DNA of 64,000 bases from Vibrio sp. 99-70-13A1 (GCF_013114625.1 NZ_VTXD01000012.1:28322-92321), one strand, 5' to 3'; positions 49,036 to 59,725 are shown, counted from the stretch's first letter. Notes: generated by a model not told the origin, from the letters alone. Translations and numbers: made by a program.

Positions 49036-49827
49036 ATGCAGTTATCACTGGCTGGCCTTTGGCAAATATCCCCGTTAACCGATCTTTCTATCCCTCAAGA
49101 CGACATCACTTTTCCTGCTGCTTTAAGTTCTGTACTCCCTAACTCTCTGAGTGAAGAGGCGATTACTGAACAAGAATGGCACTTGATGCACGATATTGAA
49201 GTTGATGAAGCCATGATGGCTGTTCCGTTTGTTGAATTAGTGATGGCTGGCATTGATTATTATGCTGAAGTGAGATTAAACGGTGTGGGTGTTTTTGACT
49301 GTGACGGAAGTGATATTGAGTATCGAAAAGACATTTCTCCGTATCTTCAGCTAGGTCGTAACCGTTTTGAAATTCTCTTTTTAGAAGAAGAGGAAGGTTT
49401 GCTGCTTGAAGAAGATATGCCAGAAGTCCTAGTCGACGAAAGGCAGGTATCTGATTCAAGGATTGGTGTATGGAAAGCGCCATACTTACAGTTCGTTAGA
49501 AATATAAAGTTAGAGCAAGTTGTGACTGAGCAAATTTGGCACCATGGTGGTGGCTGTGAGTTTAAAGTTGACCTTATCTATCAAACATTAAAGCCAGGTC
49601 TTGTTTCTGCCTCAATAAAGTTTAATGGGATGAAGTTGGTATTGCCGATTGATGTAAGAGCAGAGCATACAGGAGTTATTTTCCAGGTTGAGGCGCCAAT
49701 CATCTCTGATATTAATCACCCCAACCCTAAAGATTTATACAATTTAGAAGTAGAAATTGATGGACAGGTTGAGGTGTCAAAGATATCTCTGAACCCCGCT
49801 TCATGCGTCAGCAACTTTTTACGTTAA
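49036..49827 (+). CDS. Orphan beta-mannosidase-like (GH2 sugar-binding/Ig-like) protein without catalytic domain
   Basis: A 263-residue soluble protein with no signal peptide. Residues 3-160 resemble the N-terminal jelly-roll of GH2 beta-mannosidases: LAGLWQISPL at the start, VMAGIDYYAEVRLNGVGVF and YLQLGRNRFEILF, then SRIGVWKAPYLQF, which parallels the GIW-P segment of that domain. Residues 165-250 resemble the following Ig-like domain, including HPNPKDLYNLEVEI. The TIM barrel with its catalytic glutamates is absent and the reading frame ends cleanly. It may bind or sense glycans; function is unknown. A TATAAT at 48998 is a plausible -10. It overlaps the convergent MarR-GNAT gene by 9 bp. 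Confidence 0.7.
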   Translation: MQLSLAGLWQISPLTDLSIPQDDITFPAALSSVLPNSLSEEAITEQEWHLMHDIEVDEAMMAVPFVELVMAGIDYYAEVRLNGVGVFDCDGSDIEYRKDISPYLQLGRNRFEILFLEEEEGLLLEEDMPEVLVDERQVSDSRIGVWKAPYLQFVRNIKLEQVVTEQIWHHGGGCEFKVDLIYQTLKPGLVSASIKFNGMKLVLPIDVRAEHTGVIFQVEAPIISDINHPNPKDLYNLEVEIDGQVEVSKISLNPASCVSNFLR

Positions 49828-50727
49828 CTGCTTAGCCATGACGACTTCACAGGCATCATGGCCAGTTTCACCCCAAGCCGATTCTAAATGCTCAAACCCA
49901 AGCTTTTCATAGAGCTTAACTGCGGCATTTAGACATTCCGTCGTTTCTAAGTACATCTGTTTATAGCCTAACGTTTTGGCATGACTAATCGACATATTAA
50001 CCAATTTCTTTGCCAAGCCCTTTCCGCGAGTTTCCGGTAGAAAATACATTTTCTGCAATTCACACACTTCAGGCATTCCTGCTAGGGGGGCAAAACCACC
50101 ACCGCCTACCACTTTTCCCGCGAGTTCTATTACCCAGTATTGAGCGCGTTCATTATTATAAACACTGAACATATCTTCTAGAGTAGGGTCGGCGACTCCA
50201 TAACCCTTATCTTCAGTTAATCCATTTTCGTACGAGACTTGTCGAATGACATTGGCAACATCAGCGTTGTCTTGTTTTGTTAATGTGCGGACCACAAACG
50301 CTTCTGATGAATGAGTTTGATCGAGTGCTTTGAGATAAAGCTCAATGGCTTCAGATACGGTATTTGTTTCACTGGTTGTGAGTCTTGTTAATACCGAATC
50401 ATAAAATTTATTTTGTTGTTGGTGTAACTGACAGACCGTTTCATTACCTAGTGGCGTTAAAGTTGCGACGACACTTCTTTTATCTTCAGGATGTTGAAAG
50501 GTTTCGATTAGCCCCTTTTTTTGAAGATTACTAATAGCTCGACTGGCGTTAGATTTATCAATATTCAGCTTTGCAGCAAGTTGATTAACATTAGATGGCT
50601 GTATTTCTAATTCGATCAATGTGTGAGCTTGGATTGGTTGTAAGTCAAACTCACCGCACTCTTTGTTTAACATTCCAAGCTGTCTCACCAATTGGCGAGA
50701 TACTTCTCTTAACTGCTGTGCTTTCAT
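49819..50727 (-). CDS. MarR-family regulator fused to a GNAT acetyltransferase
   Basis: A 302-residue two-domain protein. Residues 1-145 form a MarR winged helix: LAAKLNIDKSNASRAISNLQKKGLIE is the recognition segment and PEDKRSVVATLTPLG the wing. Residues 150-302 form a GNAT domain with the acetyl-CoA loop LPETRGKGLAKKLV and the ending YEKLGF. Such fusions are common in gammaproteobacteria and probably couple metabolite modification to repression; the substrate is unknown. A pair of direct repeats just upstream may be its operator. The 3' end overlaps the convergent gene. Confidence 0.9.
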   Translation of the reverse strand: MKAQQLREVSRQLVRQLGMLNKECGEFDLQPIQAHTLIELEIQPSNVNQLAAKLNIDKSNASRAISNLQKKGLIETFQHPEDKRSVVATLTPLGNETVCQLHQQQNKFYDSVLTRLTTSETNTVSEAIELYLKALDQTHSSEAFVVRTLTKQDNADVANVIRQVSYENGLTEDKGYGVADPTLEDMFSVYNNERAQYWVIELAGKVVGGGGFAPLAGMPEVCELQKMYFLPETRGKGLAKKLVNMSISHAKTLGYKQMYLETTECLNAAVKLYEKLGFEHLESAWGETGHDACEVVMAKQLT

Positions 50728-50742
50728 ATTTCACCGAGTTAG

Positions 50743-50780
50743 TTGCGCATTACAACTATAAATTAATTGCGAATTACAAC
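50743..50780. promoter_or_regulatory. Direct repeat upstream of the MarR-GNAT gene, candidate operator
   Basis: TTGCGCATTACAAC (50743-50756) and TTGCGAATTACAAC (50767-50780) differ at one position and lie 24 bp apart start to start. Each has partial dyad symmetry (TTG..A.T..CAA), as MarR operators do, and the pair begins 16 bp before the gene's ATG. Autoregulation is an inference. Confidence 0.55.
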
Positions 50781-50965
50781 AATGTCAATGTACTTACTTG
50801 ATAATTTAGTTAATAACTTATAGATCAGAGGGTTAATACTGATAAGTTGATCTCTTTTTTACATCAATTATAAATTGATCAGAATGATGTGTTTCTATAA
50901 TTTCACACTGTTGATGTGCACGTAGATGTACATGATTATTTTTAATACGTCAGATGGAATAGAGA

Positions 50966-52138
50966 ATGGAAACGAAACAGTTAGAAACTAGGGTTAGTTT
51001 CAAGGGAAAAGGTAAAGAGTACTTTGGAATTTGGATTGTGAATATCCTGTTATCCGTCATAACGCTGGGCATTTACTCAGCATGGGCAAAAGTACGTAAT
51101 AAACGTTATTTCTATGGGAATACATTTATTGGCGGTGATAGCTTTGAATATCACGGCCAACCAATACAAATCTTAAAGGGGCGAATCATTGCAATGATTT
51201 GTGTGGTGGTTTGGGGTGTTACGAATCAATTAGCTCCTCAGATCGCGCTTATTTTAATGATGGCTTTTGTGGCTTTATTGCCGTTGTTGTCTCGCAGTAA
51301 TGCGCGTTTTGATGCTGCAATGACAAGCTTTAGAAATGTTCACTTCTCTTTCCATGGCACTATTTCTGGTGCTTATTGGTCGATCCTTGGACGTGGTCTC
51401 ATTGTCGGTCTAGGGGTAGCCTTAGCGATTTTTGCAATCATCTTTATTATGAAAGCGAACATGATTGCTGGTGGTATTGCTATTTTAGTATCCATCCCTG
51501 CTTATGTTTACCTGCAATCTTGGTCACTAACTGGTATAGCGAATTATTTTTCGAATGGTTATCGCTATGGTGATCGTCAGTTTAAAGCGGATTATCAAAG
51601 CCGTTATTATTTTAAAGTATATCTGGTCTGCATGATTGCTTGGCTTTTAGTGAGTGTTGCTGCTGCTTTGGGTTTCTTTAGCATTGCAGGGTTCAGTGTC
51701 ATCAGTAACCCGGAATCAATCTCTGAAATGGCTAATAGCGGAAGCTTCACTTCGTTGGTGGTCGCTTTTTATTTTGGCTTTATCGCGATGAGTTTAGCTA
51801 TTGCTGCTTACGTTAAAGTTAAAGTTAGAAATTATACATTCTCTGAGTTAACACTTGAGAGCCAAGACAATGAATCCAATTCAGCATTCAGTTTTGCTTC
51901 TACATTAACAGTAAAAGGTTACATGGCTTTAGTCGTGACTAACTTCTTACTTCAAGTGTTTACCCTTGGTTTAGCAAGACCATGGGTAATGGTTAGAACG
52001 ATGAATTACTTATCGAATAATACGTATGTTAAAGGTGATTTGGATTTACTCATTGCAAATGATCAAGCTTCAGATGTGAAATCTGCTGTTTCAGATGAGA
52101 TCTCTCAAGCATTTAATGTCGACCTTGGTATTGGCTAG
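50966..52138 (+). CDS. YjgN family (DUF898) integral membrane protein
   Basis: A 390-residue inner-membrane protein with about eight to nine TM helices arranged as repeated DUF898 units. Each unit has the motif GKGKEYFGIWIVNILLSVITLGIYSAWAKVRNKRYFYGNT (residues about 13-52, in consecutive blocks); it recurs near the C-terminus as VTNFLLQVFTLGLARPWVMVRTMNYL (about 315-340). The repeat suggests internal duplication. Function is unknown. The M48 peptidase gene starts at the base right after its stop codon, so the two probably act together. Confidence 0.9.
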   Translation: METKQLETRVSFKGKGKEYFGIWIVNILLSVITLGIYSAWAKVRNKRYFYGNTFIGGDSFEYHGQPIQILKGRIIAMICVVVWGVTNQLAPQIALILMMAFVALLPLLSRSNARFDAAMTSFRNVHFSFHGTISGAYWSILGRGLIVGLGVALAIFAIIFIMKANMIAGGIAILVSIPAYVYLQSWSLTGIANYFSNGYRYGDRQFKADYQSRYYFKVYLVCMIAWLLVSVAAALGFFSIAGFSVISNPESISEMANSGSFTSLVVAFYFGFIAMSLAIAAYVKVKVRNYTFSELTLESQDNESNSAFSFASTLTVKGYMALVVTNFLLQVFTLGLARPWVMVRTMNYLSNNTYVKGDLDLLIANDQASDVKSAVSDEISQAFNVDLGIG

Positions 52139-53140
52139 ATGATATCAGGTGTTGCGCACCCGCCTCGTAGCTCTGAACGCTGCGAGGCAATTTTAGATAC
52201 CTCTCAGCCTGATAAGCTGATCCTTAATGTGGATGGCTCTATTGTCTCAGCATACTTTGAGCGTGTTGAAATTATGCGAGGCGTTGGATCTGCTCCAACA
52301 AAGCTAAAGTTTCCAGATGGATGGCAATTTATCACGGATGCAAGTGATGAGTTGGATGCCTATTTACGGAGTAGGGGTAAACATAATTTCATAGGGAAAC
52401 TAGAGAAAAACATCACCACCATTTTAGTCAGCAGTGTTGTTCTTATCTTACTGACTATCTCTATGTTTACTAATGGGATCCCGTGGTTAACTCATCAAAT
52501 AGTTACTTATTTACCTGATTCAGTGCCTAAATTGGTTGAAAATCAGGTTTTAGAATCTTTAGATGACCAGTTCTTTGAGAGTTCAACACTTTCGGAAGCG
52601 CGACAGAACCACATTCGTCTGCGCTTTGAAAAGCAGTTGCAAAAACTGAACATCGAGGGCGATGTGCAGTTGGTCTTTCGTTCTTCAGAACTTGGCGCCA
52701 ATGCGTTTGCCTTGAGTGCTGGGACAATTATTGTATTAGATGACTTAGTTCGGTTGACTCAAACGGAGGAGCAATTAGACAGTATTTTGTTACATGAATT
52801 AGGGCATGTTCAGCATCAGCATGTAATGAAGATATTGGTTAGATCGAGTTTGTTATCAGTCGCTGTGGCAACTCTTACAGGTGAAAGCTCTGGGATTATT
52901 GATAACCTTGCTGGTCTTGGTGTGTTTGTTGCGAATAACGGTCAATCACAAGATGCGGAGCGAGAAGCGGATGCTTTTGCTTCCTATTCGATGATCGAGC
53001 TGCATGGTTCTAATCAGGCTATGATTGAGATGTTTGAATTGCTAGGTAAAGGTTCTGAGGGATATGCTGAATTGCCTACATGGTTAAGCACGCATCCCGA
53101 ATTAGATGAACGAGTTGAGTCATTAAAAGCAGCGCATTAA
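52139..53140 (+). CDS. M48 family zinc metallopeptidase, membrane-anchored
   Basis: A 333-residue protein. Residues 1-80 form a small beta-rich cytoplasmic domain (SAYFERVEIMRG, FPDGWQFIT), followed by one TM helix (about 93-112) and an M48 Ste24/HtpX-like catalytic domain: HELGH at 219-223, and EREADAFASYSMIE near 276-289 supplies the third zinc ligand. The catalytic part is expected in the periplasm, by inference from the single helix. Its start abuts the yjgN stop. It may process or quality-control membrane proteins; the substrate is unknown. Confidence 0.92.
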   Translation: MISGVAHPPRSSERCEAILDTSQPDKLILNVDGSIVSAYFERVEIMRGVGSAPTKLKFPDGWQFITDASDELDAYLRSRGKHNFIGKLEKNITTILVSSVVLILLTISMFTNGIPWLTHQIVTYLPDSVPKLVENQVLESLDDQFFESSTLSEARQNHIRLRFEKQLQKLNIEGDVQLVFRSSELGANAFALSAGTIIVLDDLVRLTQTEEQLDSILLHELGHVQHQHVMKILVRSSLLSVAVATLTGESSGIIDNLAGLGVFVANNGQSQDAEREADAFASYSMIELHGSNQAMIEMFELLGKGSEGYAELPTWLSTHPELDERVESLKAAH

Positions 53141-53231
53141 TACTTAATTGAGATGACTAATATTTGAGTTTGGTTATTTGTTCTCTACTCATAAATTATA
53201 AATCGACTTTGAATACAGACGGCAAGAAAAT

Positions 53232-53262
53232 AAAAAAGGGCAGATTATCATCTGCCCTTTTT
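53232..53262. terminator. Bidirectional terminator between the M48 gene and valS
   Basis: AAAAAGGGCAGAT (53233-53245), loop TATC, ATCTGCCCTTTTT (53250-53262). Confidence 0.94.
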
Positions 53263-53285
53263 CTTATTCAAAACAATCGCTTCAA

Positions 53286-56159
53286 TTATAAAGCAGCGAT
53301 GGTCGCTTTTTGCTCTTCAAGCTTAACAAGAGTTTCTTGGTAGCCTTCAAGTTTTTCACGCTCTTTCGCGATAACGGCTTCTGGTGCTTTCGCAACAAAA
53401 CCTTCGTTACCTAGCTTACCTTCGATACGCTTGATTTCACCGTGAGTTTTCTTCACTTCTTTATCAAGGCGAGCAAGCTCTGCATCTTTATCGATAAGAC
53501 CAGCCATTGGGATCATCAGCTCAGATTTGCCAACCAGTTTAGTTGCACAAGCCGGAGTCGCTTCACCATCAGCTAGAACTTTAATATCGTCTAGCTTAGC
53601 TAGAGAAGTAAGAACGATCTTGTTTGCTTCGATACGGGCTGCATCTTTCTCATCAGCAACTTTGATCATTACTTCTAAGCCTTGGCTTGGTGCAATGTCG
53701 TATTCCGCACGTAAGTTACGGATAGCTGTGATGAAAGTTTTAACCCACTCGATATCGTCAACGATCTCAGCATTGAAGTTAGCTTCATTAAACTGAGGAA
53801 GCGCTTGAGTCATGATGGTCTCGCCTTCAACGCCGTCTACTAGCGGCTTAACGCTCTGCCAGATAGATTCAGTGATGTAAGGAAGAACAGGGTGAGCAAG
53901 ACGTAGAGTCTTCTCTAGAACCGTGATAAGGGTGTAACGAGTCGCTTGTTGTTGAGCTTCAGACCCTTTCCAAAGAACAGGTTTAGTTAGCTCTAGGTAC
54001 CAGTCACAGAATTGGTTCCAGATGAATTCGTAAAGTGTGTTTGCCGCCATGTCTAGACGGTAGTTGTCTAGGTGAGCGTTAAACTCTTTCGCTGCAACTT
54101 CAAACTGAGATTCAATCCACTTGTCAGCTAGAGAGAATTCCATGTTTGCACGGTCTTCTACAGACAGTGACATGCCACAATCGTGCTCTTCTGTGTTCAT
54201 CAGTACGTAACGGCTTGCGTTCCATAGCTTGTTACAGAAGTTACGGTAACCTTCAAGACGCTTCATGTCCCAGTTGATGTCACGACCAGTTGAAGCCATA
54301 GCAGCAAGAGTGAAGCGTAACGCATCAGTACCGTATGGTTCGATACCATCTTCGAAAGTTTTACGCGTAGCTTTTTCGATCTTAGCAGCCAGTTTTGGTT
54401 GCATCATGTTGCCACAACGCTTTTCTACTAGCTCTTCAAGACCGATGCCGTCAATCATATCGATTGGGTCAAGTACGTTACCTTTCGACTTAGACATCTT
54501 GTCGCCGTTTTCATCACGGATAAGCCCCGTCATGTAAACGGTTTTGAAAGGTACTTGTGCATTGCCATCTTCGTCTTTCACGAAGTGCATAGTCATCATG
54601 ATCATACGAGCAACCCAGAAGAAGATAATATCAAAACCAGATACTAGTACTTCAGATGGGTGGAATGTTTTCAGTGCATCTGTATCTTCAGGCCAGCCTT
54701 GTGTGCCGAACGTCCAAAGTGCAGAAGAGAACCATGTATCTAATACATCGTTGTCTTGCTTAAGAACAATTACCGGAGAAAGATTGTTTTTTTCGCGAAC
54801 TTCTTCTTCAGTGCGACCTACGTAAACTTTACCATCGTTGTCGTACCATGCTGGGATGCGGTGACCCCACCAAAGTTGACGAGAGATACACCAATCTTGT
54901 ACGTCACGCATCCACGCGAAGTACATGTTTTCGTATTGCTTAGGTACGAACTGGATTTGACCGTCTTCAACGGCTTTCACTGCTGGTTCAGCAAGAGGTG
55001 CTGTACGCACGTACCATTGGTCAGTCAGCATTGGCTCGATAACCACACCACCACGGTCACCGTAAGGAACGGTTAGATCGTGATCTTTGATTTCTTCAAG
55101 TAACCCTAGCTCTTCAAATTCAGCAACCGTTGCACGACGAGCAGCAAAACGTTCCATGCCTTGGTATTTAGCTGGAAGTTCTGTTGAGTACACATCGCTT
55201 TCTTCACCGTTAGTCGTGAAGATTTCAGCCGCATCACGGATATCACCGTTGAACGTTAGGATGTTGATCATTGGTAGGCTATGGCGCTTGCCTACTTCGT
55301 AATCGTTAAAGTCATGAGCTGGAGTGATTTTCACACAACCCGTACCTTTATCCATGTCTGCGTGCTCATCGCCTACGATAGGGATAAGACGATTAACAAT
55401 AGGAAGTAGGATTTCTTTACCGATAAGATCTTTGTAACGTGGATCTTCTGGGTTAACAGCAACGCCTGTATCACCAAGCATGGTTTCTGGACGCGTAGTT
55501 GCAACGACAATGTAGTCTTTGCCATCAGCGGTTTTCACACCGTTCGCTAGTGGGTAGCGGAAGTGCCACATGAAACCTTTTTTGTCTTTGTTTTCAACTT
55601 CAAGATCAGAAATTGCAGTGTGCAGTTTAGGATCCCAGTTTACTAGACGTTTACCACGGTAGATTAGGTCTTCTTCGTATAGACGAACAAACACTTCTTG
55701 AGTCGCGGCTGATAAGCCGTCATCCATAGTGAATCGCTCACGATCCCAATCTACAGATGCACCAAGACGACGAAGTTGCTGAGTGATCGTGCCACCAGAT
55801 TCGCCTTTCCATTCCCAGATCTTGTCGATGAAAGCTTCACGGCCGTAGTCGTGTTTTGTTTTGCCTTCTTCAGCAGCGATCTTACGCTCAACAACCATTT
55901 GAGTTGCGATACCAGCGTGGTCAGTACCCACTTGCCAAAGCGTATTTTTTCCTTTCATACGCTCTGCACGGATAAGTGTATCCATGATCGTATCTTGGAA
56001 CGCGTGACCCATGTGTAGGCTACCAGTGACGTTCGGTGGCGGGATCATGATGCTGTAAGCTTCTTTTGATGTGTCACCGTGTGGCTTAAAGTAGCCTTTC
56101 TCTTCCCAAGTCTTATACAGAGCTTGTTCGATTGATGTTGGGTTATATGTCTTTTCCAT
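53286..56159 (-). CDS. valS: Valyl-tRNA synthetase
   Basis: A class I aminoacyl-tRNA synthetase charging tRNA-Val, with an editing domain that removes threonine. The start is ATG 56159 ([12 protein letters not shown]), matching the family N-terminus; the frame extending to 56201 is rejected. The 957 residues contain the HIGH-type motif HMGH at 49-52, the CP1 editing domain (about 190-350, with [17 protein letters not shown]), KMSKS near residue 560, and the C-terminal coiled-coil arm (about 890-957). holC lies upstream, the usual pepA-holC-valS order. Confidence 0.98.
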   Translation of the reverse strand: MEKTYNPTSIEQALYKTWEEKGYFKPHGDTSKEAYSIMIPPPNVTGSLHMGHAFQDTIMDTLIRAERMKGKNTLWQVGTDHAGIATQMVVERKIAAEEGKTKHDYGREAFIDKIWEWKGESGGTITQQLRRLGASVDWDRERFTMDDGLSAATQEVFVRLYEEDLIYRGKRLVNWDPKLHTAISDLEVENKDKKGFMWHFRYPLANGVKTADGKDYIVVATTRPETMLGDTGVAVNPEDPRYKDLIGKEILLPIVNRLIPIVGDEHADMDKGTGCVKITPAHDFNDYEVGKRHSLPMINILTFNGDIRDAAEIFTTNGEESDVYSTELPAKYQGMERFAARRATVAEFEELGLLEEIKDHDLTVPYGDRGGVVIEPMLTDQWYVRTAPLAEPAVKAVEDGQIQFVPKQYENMYFAWMRDVQDWCISRQLWWGHRIPAWYDNDGKVYVGRTEEEVREKNNLSPVIVLKQDNDVLDTWFSSALWTFGTQGWPEDTDALKTFHPSEVLVSGFDIIFFWVARMIMMTMHFVKDEDGNAQVPFKTVYMTGLIRDENGDKMSKSKGNVLDPIDMIDGIGLEELVEKRCGNMMQPKLAAKIEKATRKTFEDGIEPYGTDALRFTLAAMASTGRDINWDMKRLEGYRNFCNKLWNASRYVLMNTEEHDCGMSLSVEDRANMEFSLADKWIESQFEVAAKEFNAHLDNYRLDMAANTLYEFIWNQFCDWYLELTKPVLWKGSEAQQQATRYTLITVLEKTLRLAHPVLPYITESIWQSVKPLVDGVEGETIMTQALPQFNEANFNAEIVDDIEWVKTFITAIRNLRAEYDIAPSQGLEVMIKVADEKDAARIEANKIVLTSLAKLDDIKVLADGEATPACATKLVGKSELMIPMAGLIDKDAELARLDKEVKKTHGEIKRIEGKLGNEGFVAKAPEAVIAKEREKLEGYQETLVKLEEQKATIAAL

Positions 56160-56262
56160 AGTGCTCTTAAACGGATACTGTGAATGGTTAATCGTGGTCA
56201 AACTTCATAAGTGAAGCTTCTTGAATCTAAATATCAAAGATAGCTTTAACTATGACGTTTGA

Positions 56263-56712
56263 CTATGGATGTTGAATCTCGATAGTTTGTAGCTGATACC
56301 CAGCCTGACGGTAAATTTTATACCTTTCTCGAGCTTGTTGCTTAGCTTTTTCTTCGCAAGGAACGAAGTCTACCACCTGAGTAAAGGCGTTCGCAAAGGT
56401 TGTGTGATTATCCGCCAAATTTATCACCAATTGACGGTTCCAATTTGGCTTTACTCCATCGTGCCCAATTTCAATGCTGGTTGAGTACTTAGGACCTTCA
56501 CCAACAAGGTTGTGAGCGATAAAGTGTTCAGGCTCAATTTGCCAAAAGTATTCAGCGATTGCTTCTGCATGTGCTTTATCATTGCAATTAAGGTAAACCT
56601 TAGCGCCTTGTTTAGCGAAATACCCAGCTAGAAAAATGATGTATTCAGCAAAGCCTTTATCATGCGCTTGTGGCGATTCAGGGCTAACAATGTAAAACGT
56701 TGCATTGGACAT
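56263..56712 (-). CDS. holC: DNA polymerase III subunit chi
   Basis: A clamp-loader accessory subunit that links the replisome to single-strand binding protein. The 149 residues show the HolC fold: ATFYIVSPESPQ at the start, FAEYIIFLAGYFAKQGAKVYLNC in consecutive blocks, and VINLADNHTTFANAFTQVVDFVP with the ending RYKIYRQAGYQL. It is placed between pepA and valS, as in other gammaproteobacteria, 103 bp before valS. Confidence 0.95.
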   Translation of the reverse strand: MSNATFYIVSPESPQAHDKGFAEYIIFLAGYFAKQGAKVYLNCNDKAHAEAIAEYFWQIEPEHFIAHNLVGEGPKYSTSIEIGHDGVKPNWNRQLVINLADNHTTFANAFTQVVDFVPCEEKAKQQARERYKIYRQAGYQLQTIEIQHP

Positions 56713-56871
56713 ATGATTACCTTTGAAAGTCTCAAAAATATAGTGGCGCTAAGTAATAATGCGACTAATTAAAATGGCTAAAAATAAGTTAGGTATCAAA
56801 CGTTTTGAAACGAGTAAACCTTATTAGCGAGTAAGCCTTATTAGAGTTACTGCGACTTTTATTGAGATATT

Positions 56872-56893
56872 AAAAAAGGGCCCGGAGGCCCTC
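56872..56893 (-). terminator. Terminator after pepA
   Basis: Read leftward: GGGCC, short loop TCC-G, GGCCC, then TTTTTTA. A compact GC-rich hairpin. Confidence 0.85.
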
Positions 56894-56909
56894 TTTAGCT
56901 ATTTGATAG

Positions 56910-58430
56910 CTACTTTGAAGATTGCTCTTCTGTTTCTTGGACGCTTCTATTTAGTAAGAATTGGACAAGAAGTGATACTGGGCGTCCGGTAGAGCCTTTC
57001 GCTTTACCAGATTTCCATGCTGTACCTGCACTATCAATATGAGCCCAGTGATATTTCTTAGCAAATTTAGATAAGAAACAACCTGCTGTGATAGTACCGC
57101 CTGGGCGACCACCGATGTTAGCCATGTCTGCAAATGGGCTTGCAAGCTGCTCATGGTACTCGTCAGTCATTGGTAGGCGCCATGCACGGTCGCTTGCTTG
57201 CTCAGATGCGTTAACTAGCTCATGAGAAAGTGGGTTATGGTTCGATAGAACTGCACTGATGTGGTGACCAAGAGCCATTACACATGCACCAGTTAGTGTT
57301 GCTACATCAACAACACACTCTGGGTCAAAGCGCTCTACATAAGTCAGTGCATCACACAGTACCAAACGACCTTCAGCATCAGTGTTTAATACTTCAACAG
57401 TCTGACCTGACATTGTCGTTAGAATGTCACCTGGACGGTAAGCATTGCTGCCTGGCATGTTTTCACAACCAGCAAGAATACCCACAACGTTAATCGGTAG
57501 GTTCAGTTTTGCTAATGCTTTCATTGTGCCGAAAACAGACGCTGCACCACACATGTCATATTTCATTTCATCCATGGCTTCGCCTGGTTTCAGTGAAATA
57601 CCACCTGAATCAAAAGTAAGACCTTTACCAATCAGTACAATTGGTTTTGCATTTGGATCTGCAGCACCTTTGTATTCCATGATAGACATTAGTGATTCGT
57701 TCTTAGAACCACGACCTACTGCTAGGTATGAAGTCATACCCAGTTTTTCCATCTCTTCTTCACCAACGATCTTAGTCGTTACAGTTTCGAAGTCATCCGC
57801 TAGGCGACGAGCTTGAGAAGCTAGATATGCAGGGTTTGCAATGTTTGGTGGCATGTTACCAAGATCTTTAGATGCTTTAACACCAGAAGAAATAGCTAAG
57901 CCGTGTGCAATTGCTTTTTCACCAAGGCTCAATTCACGACGAGTTGGCACGTTGAATACCAATTTACGAAGTGGACGACGAGTTTCAGGCTTGTTGCTCT
58001 TGAATTGGTCGAATGTGTAAAGACCATCTTTAGTCGCTTCTACTGCTTGGCGCACTTTCCAGTACGTGTCACGACCTTTAACATGCAATTCTGTTAGGAA
58101 ACAAACAGCTTCCATAGATCCGGTTTCATTCAGAGTGCTGATGGTTTTTTGAATGATTTCTTTGTATTGGCGTTCGCCAAGTTCACGTTCTTTACCACAA
58201 CCAACAAGTAAAACTCGTTCTGATAGAACACCAGGTACTTGATGCAGTAGTAGCATCTGGCCAGGTTTTCCTTCTAGATCACCACGGCGAAGTAGTGAAC
58301 TAATGTAGCCATCGCTAATTTTATCTAGCTGCTCAGCTACTGGAGAAAGGCGGCGTGGTTCAAATACTCCAACTACGATACATGCGCTACGTTGTTTCTC
58401 TGGGCTGCCACTTTTTACACTGAACTCCAT
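56910..58430 (-). CDS. pepA: Leucyl aminopeptidase (M17), PepA
   Basis: A hexameric di-metal aminopeptidase; in E. coli it also binds DNA in Xer recombination at cer and in carAB control. The 506 residues have an N-terminal macro-like domain (about 1-160) and the catalytic M17 domain with the signature NTDAEGRL near residue 350, [13 protein letters not shown] and [10 protein letters not shown] upstream of it. GGAG precedes ATG 58430 by six bases. It is divergent from lptF, as in E. coli. Confidence 0.97.
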   Translation of the reverse strand: MEFSVKSGSPEKQRSACIVVGVFEPRRLSPVAEQLDKISDGYISSLLRRGDLEGKPGQMLLLHQVPGVLSERVLLVGCGKERELGERQYKEIIQKTISTLNETGSMEAVCFLTELHVKGRDTYWKVRQAVEATKDGLYTFDQFKSNKPETRRPLRKLVFNVPTRRELSLGEKAIAHGLAISSGVKASKDLGNMPPNIANPAYLASQARRLADDFETVTTKIVGEEEMEKLGMTSYLAVGRGSKNESLMSIMEYKGAADPNAKPIVLIGKGLTFDSGGISLKPGEAMDEMKYDMCGAASVFGTMKALAKLNLPINVVGILAGCENMPGSNAYRPGDILTTMSGQTVEVLNTDAEGRLVLCDALTYVERFDPECVVDVATLTGACVMALGHHISAVLSNHNPLSHELVNASEQASDRAWRLPMTDEYHEQLASPFADMANIGGRPGGTITAGCFLSKFAKKYHWAHIDSAGTAWKSGKAKGSTGRPVSLLVQFLLNRSVQETEEQSSK

Positions 58431-58621
58431 GCGTACTCCTACATCCTGAAGACAAATAGAACTAAATGTTAGATAATGCGCTCTTACTTGTTGGATCCTA
58501 CAATGGAACTAACCTTTAAATAAGAACGTTAACACTTAGTAAAAATTTAAAAAATAAAAGGTTCAACGGGAAATTATAGTGATTCAATTAAAAAAACAAG
58601 TTTTGTATAGGTAATTTGAGC

Positions 58622-59722
58622 GTGATTATTGTTAGATATTTGATCCGCGAGACACTCAAGAGCCAATTTGCGATATTTTTCGTTCTTTTTCTCGTATTTT
58701 TAAGCCAAAAGTTCATCAGCGTTTTAGCTGACGCATCTGATGGTGACATACCCGCAAGTCTAATTTTATCTATTGTCGGCTTGAACATGCCAGCAATGGG
58801 ATTACTCATGCTTCCATTGAGTATTTATATTGGGATATTACTGACTTTTGGTCGTCTTTACGCCGAAAGTGAAATTGTCGTGATGAATGCGACGGGAATT
58901 GGAAATAAGTTTCTAATTCAAGCTGCATTGTATCTTGCGATTATTACCGCGAGCGTAGCTGCATTTAATTCACTCTGGTTATCACCTTGGGCGCAAGACA
59001 AAGAAGCTCAATTGATTGAGCAACTGGCTGCCGAAAATAATGTCGATTTATTGAAGACGGGCAGTTTCGAACAAACACCAGACGGCTCTTCAGTTGTATT
59101 TATTGATTCAATAAAAGACAGCAAGCTTTCAAATGTGTTTATTGCTCAAATTCTTCCTCGCGATTCAATATTGCCGAGTGTGATGCTTTCGAAGTCTGGC
59201 GATGTAAAAGAGCTGAATGATGGTCGCCAAGTGATCACCATGTATGAGGGTACTCGTTATGAAGGGGTGCCAACACGTGTGGATTATATGGTGACGCACT
59301 TTGAAGAATACGAAGGTTTAATTGGTAAAAGAGATGTAGAAAGAAAAGGACGAGATTGGGAAGCGATTCCAACGTTGGATCTACTCACTCACCCAGATAA
59401 TAAAGCAAAAGCTGAACTTCAATGGCGTATTTCACTCGTGCTGTGTATTCCGTTATTAACGATGCTTGTTGTTCCTCTTTCTGCTGTTAACCCTCGTCAA
59501 GGGCGTTTCGCGAAAATGGGACCCGCAATTCTTATCTACCTAACTTACTTCTTGGCGATCAGTGCAACAAAATCTTCAATTGAGGATGGGAGTATTCCTG
59601 CAGTTATCGGTATGTGGCCGATTAATGCATTACTTCTGGTTGTTGCAGTAGCGGCAAACTTTATGGATAGCGTGCCAGTAAGGCGAATTAAAGAAAAACT
59701 TAGAAAGAAGAGGCTTGCTTAA
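58622..59722 (+). CDS. lptF: LPS export ABC transporter permease LptF
   Basis: One of the two permeases of the LptB2FGC machine that extracts LPS. The start is best placed at GTG 58622 (MIIVRYLIRETLK), matching family N-termini; TTG 58616 is an alternative, and the RBS is poor for both. The 366 residues have TM helices near 12-32, 52-72, 98-118 and 270-350 flanking a periplasmic beta-jellyroll (about 130-255). The conserved MLPLSIYIGILLTFGRLY-type coupling region includes YAESEIVVMNATG. lptG follows 3 bp later. Confidence 0.95.
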   Translation: MIIVRYLIRETLKSQFAIFFVLFLVFLSQKFISVLADASDGDIPASLILSIVGLNMPAMGLLMLPLSIYIGILLTFGRLYAESEIVVMNATGIGNKFLIQAALYLAIITASVAAFNSLWLSPWAQDKEAQLIEQLAAENNVDLLKTGSFEQTPDGSSVVFIDSIKDSKLSNVFIAQILPRDSILPSVMLSKSGDVKELNDGRQVITMYEGTRYEGVPTRVDYMVTHFEEYEGLIGKRDVERKGRDWEAIPTLDLLTHPDNKAKAELQWRISLVLCIPLLTMLVVPLSAVNPRQGRFAKMGPAILIYLTYFLAISATKSSIEDGSIPAVIGMWPINALLLVVAVAANFMDSVPVRRIKEKLRKKRLA

Positions 59723-59725
59723 ATC

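Noticed and set aside
56790..56850. Short direct repeat around CCTTATTAG-GAGTAAG between pepA and holC
   Set aside because: Short and AT-rich, with no flanking structure or feature to support a function.
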